Shown here piece by piece: positions 50,889 through 57,942 of a stretch of DNA of 57,942 nucleotides. How positions within the stretch are numbered: position 1 is the first letter of the stretch; each line of letters starts with the position of its first letter. Made by a program: the position numbers and the translations under genes. The stretch lies in contig SVSN01000013.1 of assembly GCA_015064285.1 (NCBI GenBank), forward strand, positions 1-57,942, given 5' to 3'. A model generated the notes under the pieces. It had not been told where the DNA came from. It searched no databases and saw only the letters and a program-made list of their open reading frames with translations. This DNA comes from Oscillospiraceae bacterium (GTDB lineage Bacteria > Bacillota > Clostridia > Oscillospirales > CAG-272).

Positions 50889-52097
50889 ATGATAGCTGTA
50901 CGGGGAACATACAACACTGCCCTGTGCTACACAGATCTGCTGGAAACTTCGGCAGAAGAACAGATCCGCCTGCTGTGCAGCACAGAAGCATTTGCCGACT
51001 GTACGATCCGCATTATGCCGGATGTTCATGCCGGAATGGGCTGTACCATCGGCACCACCATGACACTGACCGATAAAGTGGTGCCCGGGATGGTAGGCGT
51101 GGATATCGGCTGCGGCATGGAAGTGGTGAAACTGGCAGAGAAACGGATCAACTTTTCCGCGCTGGATGCATGGATCCGGCACAACATTCCCTGCGGACGG
51201 GATATCCGGGCGGAAAATCACCCCCGGGCGGAGGAGGCGGAGCTGGAATCCCTGCACTGCGTAAAGGAGGTAAACCTTGCCAGAGCATACAGAAGCATCG
51301 GCACTCTTGGCGGCGGCAACCATTTCATAGAGGTGGACCGGGATGAAGAGGAAAATCTGTATCTGGTGATCCATTCCGGCAGCCGGCATATCGGCAACGA
51401 AGTGGCGCTGTACTACCAGCAGGAAGGATACAGATTTCTCTGCGGCAACAGCAAACGGCAGCTGGAGGAAGCCGTTGCCCGCCTGAAGGCAGAGGGACGG
51501 GACAAAGAGATTCAGTCCACCATCAAAAAAATGAAAAAGTCCACAGAAATGTCTGTGAAGGTTCCCAAAACACTGGCATATGTGGAAGGAGATCTGTTCC
51601 GGGAATATATCGATGATATGCGCCGGATCCAGCATTTTGCCGATCTGAACCGAAAAGCCATGGTTAATGCTGTCCTGAAGGGAATGAAGCTGACGGAAAC
51701 GGAGCGATTTACCACCATCCATAACTATATCGACACGGATGCCATGATTCTGCGAAAAGGCGCTGTGTCGGCAAAAGCAGGTGAAAAACTGCTGATCCCC
51801 ATGAATATGCGGGACGGCAGCTTTATCTGCACCGGCAAGGGGAATCCGGACTGGAATTTTTCAGCTCCACATGGAGCAGGCCGGAAACTGAGCCGGTCGG
51901 ATGCCAAAAATACGCTGTCCATGGAGGAGTACCGGCGGCAGATGGAAGGGATTTTCACCACCTGTGTCAGCCGGGATACCATCGACGAATCCCCTATGGC
52001 GTATAAGAATATGGAAGAGATCACCGCCGGCATCACACCGACAGCGGAGATTGTGAGTCATATTGTCCCGGTGTACAACTTCAAATCAGCAGAATGA
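50889..52097 (+). CDS. rtcB: RNA-splicing ligase RtcB
   Basis: RtcB joins RNA 2',3'-cyclic phosphate or 3'-phosphate ends to 5'-OH ends, using GTP and Mn2+. The 402-residue protein has all signature residues: MPDVHAGMG, GVDIGCGM with metal Cys75, LGGGNHFIE, HSGSRHIG, HNYID and the guanylylated His328 in APHGAGR. ATG 50889 follows AAGGAG. It lies 13 bp after slipin, in one operon with the zinc-ribbon gene and the upstream RNA. No RtcA cyclase, archease or Ro60 gene is in the window. A strong terminator follows. Confidence 0.97.
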   Translation: MIAVRGTYNTALCYTDLLETSAEEQIRLLCSTEAFADCTIRIMPDVHAGMGCTIGTTMTLTDKVVPGMVGVDIGCGMEVVKLAEKRINFSALDAWIRHNIPCGRDIRAENHPRAEEAELESLHCVKEVNLARAYRSIGTLGGGNHFIEVDRDEEENLYLVIHSGSRHIGNEVALYYQQEGYRFLCGNSKRQLEEAVARLKAEGRDKEIQSTIKKMKKSTEMSVKVPKTLAYVEGDLFREYIDDMRRIQHFADLNRKAMVNAVLKGMKLTETERFTTIHNYIDTDAMILRKGAVSAKAGEKLLIPMNMRDGSFICTGKGNPDWNFSAPHGAGRKLSRSDAKNTLSMEEYRRQMEGIFTTCVSRDTIDESPMAYKNMEEITAGITPTAEIVSHIVPVYNFKSAE

Positions 52098-52098
52098 A

Positions 52099-52146
52099 AA
52101 ACACCTCTGTACCGGCGGGATCATCCGTCTGCTGCAGAGGTGTTTT
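52099..52146. terminator. Strong bidirectional terminator after rtcB
   Basis: AAAACACCTCTG pairs perfectly with CAGAGGTGTTTT around a loop of about 24 nt. It serves rtcB and the convergent nucleotidyltransferase gene. Confidence 0.92.
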
Positions 52147-52148
52147 GG

Positions 52149-52739
52149 CTATTGGATTTTTGTAAGATACGGTGTGAACCGGTCTATGTTTTCTCGCAGA
52201 TCCGCAGAAGCATTTCTCAGTAACCACCGGTGTGTATGCCGCAGCATCTCCGGCAACGAATCCGTGTCCGGCAGAGCCAGCCGACCGTACATTTTACGGA
52301 TATCGCTTCCGCAATCCTGTCCGCGAAGATAATGCTTCATGTTGGCAGAGAACAGCTTCAGTGTATGGGCAAACAGATTGTTCTTGCCTGAAAGCATTTC
52401 TTTTGTGACGGTTGAACAATGCGGTGTTGCTGTAACGGATATGTCCAGAAGGAGAAAAGGTTTGTCCGGATAAATAGCAGCGGTCAGTACATACTTTTCC
52501 GGTGCCAGACTGGGAGCAAAATCCGTGAATAGTATCGGATAATGCTCTGCAAGCCGCATCGGCAGCGTCAGTAGAAACTGTCCGTTGTCAAAGCCGGAAA
52601 CATCTATTGCAAGATCGATATCGGAAAATTCATCCACCTGTCCGGTAACATAACTCCCATAAGGGGTCGCAGACTGTACTTCCGGCATCCCTGCAAGACA
52701 GGCAGATAACTCGTCAAGTCGGGTTTTATATATCTCCAT
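52149..52739 (-). CDS. Nucleotidyltransferase-fold protein
   Basis: This 196-residue protein has the Pol-beta-superfamily signature GSYVTGQVDEFSDIDLAID (G28-S29, D40, D42), the active-site pattern that binds NTP and two metals. The C-terminal helical half resembles substrate domains of aminoglycoside/lincosamide-type nucleotidyltransferases. No specific antibiotic family is matched. Its start overlaps the stop of the beta-helix gene by one base (TGATG), so the two are coupled. It is the last gene of the GH51 operon and faces rtcB. Confidence 0.8.
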   Translation of the reverse strand: MEIYKTRLDELSACLAGMPEVQSATPYGSYVTGQVDEFSDIDLAIDVSGFDNGQFLLTLPMRLAEHYPILFTDFAPSLAPEKYVLTAAIYPDKPFLLLDISVTATPHCSTVTKEMLSGKNNLFAHTLKLFSANMKHYLRGQDCGSDIRKMYGRLALPDTDSLPEMLRHTHRWLLRNASADLRENIDRFTPYLTKIQ

Positions 52740-53992
52740 CAGTGCGCTGTCTCCGGGTCGGTGAATTCACATGTCAGAATCCGGTTTTCCGCTGCCAATC
52801 GGGCAAAATACCCGTTATATACCGTATCGGCGCAGTTCTGGCGGAAGGCGATGTCCTGACCGGGATCCAGCAGGAATGTATTGTCTGTAATCCGGTAGTC
52901 TGCGGGAATCTCCCCCGGCCCGCCGGATTTGTATATGGGCGCCACTCTGGCACGGTAAAAAGTGTTATTGCGGATTATGATATCGCAGAGGGGGCATTCC
53001 AGTCCGTACAGCAGCAGATGGGCGGAGCAGCCTTTGTTGGGGCGCACATCATATCCCCAGCAGTAGCCGGAGTCGATACAGACATTGTTCTCGAACACAC
53101 AGTTCCGGAACCCGGTGTCCGGCTGATCGCCTGAAGACCAGATTTCAAAACACTGCTGACAGTTCCACATTACATTGTTCCGGAAAACCATGTTCACCCA
53201 GCCGGATGTGACCTGGTTGCCCTGCATGGTGATGGCCACATCGTAGATCCCGGAAAAACGGCAGTTTTCCACAAGAACATCCGACGAATCCGACCAGCAT
53301 TCCACACCGTTTCCGTAACGGGTGTTGGGCGTGGGATATCCGGGCAGCCTGGAACCGCCGATTTCATGGAATTCACAGTTTCTGACAGTAGCATGATGAA
53401 CAGTACCGCAGATCCCGTGGGCACCGGTTCCCTGAAAGACGATGTTTTCCACAAGAAGATTATCCGCAAAACGCATACAGTGGATGTTGCAGGCCAGCTT
53501 GATGTCATCCGAGAGGGAAGAAGGATCCGCATCGGTTTTGACGTAAACAAAACGGTCGTCATTCCAGTAATCCCATTGCCGTTCCAGGCGTTCGGGGGCA
53601 AAACGATTCCGGGGATGGATCATGCCGGAGACTTTCAGAAAACCGACATTGGTATCCGGCTCTGTTGTATTTCCGGTGTATCCGGCGGTATCCAGCAGAT
53701 CCAGTTTCCAGACACCTGCACCGGTATCTTCCCAGGCGCCGGGCAGTGCGGTTTTATACTGGCTGACAACAGGTTTCGGTCCTTCGCCGTATGCTGTATA
53801 TGTGGTAGGGGTGGCAGGATCCGGCCCTTTCGGCGGCATGATCCGGCCATAGAACGTATCCCCCCGCCGGAAGCTTACCGTGTCGCCGCCGGAGATGGTT
53901 CGGTTGGCTTTGGCAATGGTCTTCCAGGCAGTTTCCGGTGTCAGACCGTCTTTACAGTCACAACCGTCTGCCGCGATATAATACTTTGCCAT
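52739..53992 (-). CDS. Right-handed parallel beta-helix protein (pectate-lyase-like)
   Basis: The 417-residue protein begins YYIAADGCDCKDGLTPETAWKT, the usual N-cap of beta-helix polysaccharide-active proteins, followed by coil repeats (LLVENIVFQGTGAHGI, ATVRNCEFHEIGG, VLVENCRFSGIYDVAI, FRNCVFENNVCIDSG, DIIIRNNTFYRAR). There is no signal peptide, so a cytoplasmic location is indicated, which is unusual for this fold. AAAGGAGG precedes the start. It is 10 bp downstream of the GH51 arabinofuranosidase gene, which suggests a role in plant-polysaccharide or glycan breakdown. Catalytic residues cannot be assigned. Confidence 0.85.
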   Translation of the reverse strand: MAKYYIAADGCDCKDGLTPETAWKTIAKANRTISGGDTVSFRRGDTFYGRIMPPKGPDPATPTTYTAYGEGPKPVVSQYKTALPGAWEDTGAGVWKLDLLDTAGYTGNTTEPDTNVGFLKVSGMIHPRNRFAPERLERQWDYWNDDRFVYVKTDADPSSLSDDIKLACNIHCMRFADNLLVENIVFQGTGAHGICGTVHHATVRNCEFHEIGGSRLPGYPTPNTRYGNGVECWSDSSDVLVENCRFSGIYDVAITMQGNQVTSGWVNMVFRNNVMWNCQQCFEIWSSGDQPDTGFRNCVFENNVCIDSGYCWGYDVRPNKGCSAHLLLYGLECPLCDIIIRNNTFYRARVAPIYKSGGPGEIPADYRITDNTFLLDPGQDIAFRQNCADTVYNGYFARLAAENRILTCEFTDPETAH

Positions 53993-54002
53993 ATGTCCTC
54001 CT

Positions 54003-57408
<3,406 letters not shown>

Positions 57409-57471
57409 GGATACTCCTCCGGTTGGCTTTTTTCAATTCCCGCAGATTTTCAATGTTTTTTTGGGTATCTA

Positions 57472-57500
57472 TTGACGATTATAACATCATGTGGTATGAT
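57472..57500 (+). promoter_or_regulatory. Sigma-A promoter, displaced from its gene by the MITE-like element
   Basis: TTGACG (57472-57477) and TATGAT (57495-57500) are separated by 17 bp. A second possible -10, TATACT, is at 57526-57531. Both point toward the dehydrogenase gene at 57845, with the repeat element in between. Confidence 0.75.
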
Positions 57501-57566
57501 TGTCAATACAGGGACATTATTTTTGTATACTCTGTATCCCTGCTGCGAAAATAATGACTACTACTG

Positions 57567-57827
57567 ATAGAAACAGATCAGCCGATTGCAAAACTCACCA
57601 AAAACGAAATCAAGCACTCGAAAACCGGCTACGGCGGGCAGGGTAGAGGCCCCTGACCGCTCACTCCACTATTTCTCGGGTTTTGCAATCTATATATATA
57701 TAGTGGCACATGGAATTGCAGGCACTATATCCAGCAAAACCCATTTTAAAAGTTTTTGCGGAGCTTTTTTCAAAAAGCGACCGTTTCCCCTTTACAAGAG
57801 TTTTGCAATCGGCTAATAGAAACAGAT
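57567..57827. mobile_element. MITE-like element (about 237 bp) with 17-bp inverted ends and 12-bp flanking direct repeats
   Basis: AGCCGATTGCAAAACTC (57580-57596) is repeated as its exact reverse complement at 57798-57814. Just outside both ends lies ATAGAAACAGAT (57567-57578 and 57816-57827), consistent with a target duplication. The interior has a TATATATATATA tract and an extra copy of GGTTTTGCAATC near 57680, and no plausible protein of its own; the open frame across it is only 76 codons of low complexity. This is the pattern of a non-autonomous transposable element. No matching transposase is in the window. Confidence 0.8.
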
Positions 57828-57844
57828 ATATAGGAGGATCGCTC

Positions 57845-57942
57845 ATGAGAGCAGTTGTGATTGAACAACCCGGTGTGATGCAGCTGAAAAATGTGCCGGT
57901 ACCGGAACCGGTAAAAGGCTTTGTAAGGGTCAAAGTGGCATC
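57845..57942 (+). CDS. Zinc-type alcohol dehydrogenase/MDR family protein (cut by the window end)
   Basis: Only the first 32 codons are present: MRAVVIEQPGVMQLKNVPVP then EPVKGFVRVKVA. This is the typical N-terminus of medium-chain zinc-dependent dehydrogenases (threonine, sorbitol or similar). AGGAGG lies 7 nt upstream of ATG 57845. The ribosome binding site lies just outside the right 12-bp repeat of the MITE-like element, which therefore forms most of the 5' leader. The substrate cannot be told from the fragment. Confidence 0.75.
   Translation, partial: MRAVVIEQPGVMQLKNVPVPEPVKGFVRVKVA

Noticed and set aside
57586-57816. A 76-codon gene within the MITE-like element
   Set aside because: It starts inside the left inverted repeat and ends at the right one, contains a TATATA-derived IYIYI run and lacks a ribosome binding site.

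Overview
The window looks like a chromosomal segment of a moderately GC-rich member of the Clostridia (Bacillota), probably a gut-type Oscillospirales/Ruminococcaceae relative. The evidence is gene order (infC-rpmI-rplT; dprA-topA-trmFO; plsX-rnc-smc-ftsY; nadD-yqeK-LCP-rsfS-leuS-rpsU), sigma-A promoters with 17-bp spacers, AGGAGG ribosome binding sites with occasional TTG/GTG starts, and carbohydrate genes (GH29, GH51, a Cthe_2159-like lipoprotein). The exact taxon is inference.

Layout. 1-6.8 kb: a membrane protein cut by the window edge, a P1B metal ATPase divergent from a TetR regulator, an XRE/zinc-ribbon protein, an esterase, and a TauE/SafE permease fused to a dolichol/phytol-kinase-like domain. 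7.0-10.9 kb: an envelope-type two-component locus bracketed by two paralogous small membrane proteins, with an exact 11-bp tandem operator-like repeat in front. 11.0-12.9 kb: a lone large serine recombinase with a tiny upstream gene. 13.0-35.6 kb: one long co-directional housekeeping block for translation, DNA and RNA processing, chromosome segregation and NAD synthesis. It opens with an attenuator-bearing leader and an infC gene that starts with AUU. 35.7-43.5 kb: sugar metabolism (Gfo/Idh oxidoreductase, TIM-barrel isomerase, GH29 fucosidase), a flippase, tRNA-Glu(CTC), a GNAT-C39-Nudix triple fusion and a uroporphyrinogen-decarboxylase-like methyltransferase behind a 20-bp palindromic operator. 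43.7-48.9 kb: a large beta-helical lipoprotein, two WYL regulators and an ICMT-like membrane methyltransferase.

48.9-52.1 kb is the most unusual part. A roughly 450-nt non-coding region with its own promoter contains two T-arm-like hairpins 70 nt apart, a perfect 7-bp acceptor-like helix, an anticodon arm with the tRNA-Asn loop, and a nested multi-helix domain. Directly downstream are a CxxC zinc-ribbon protein, a slipin/SPFH protein with three entry modules and no membrane anchor, and the RNA ligase RtcB. I read this as an RNA-repair operon carrying tRNA-mimicking RNA. It is analogous in idea to the enterobacterial rsr-yrl-rtcBA operon (Y RNA plus RtcB), but has no Ro60 protein and a different RNA.

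52.1-57.9 kb: a reverse-strand operon (GH51, beta-helix protein, nucleotidyltransferase), an orphan ABC ATPase lacking the H-loop histidine, an UlaG-like metallo-hydrolase, and a MITE-like element with 17-bp terminal inverted repeats and 12-bp flanking direct repeats. The element is inserted between a promoter and an alcohol-dehydrogenase-like gene that runs off the window end. No CRISPR array, rRNA, complete insertion sequence or prophage was seen.
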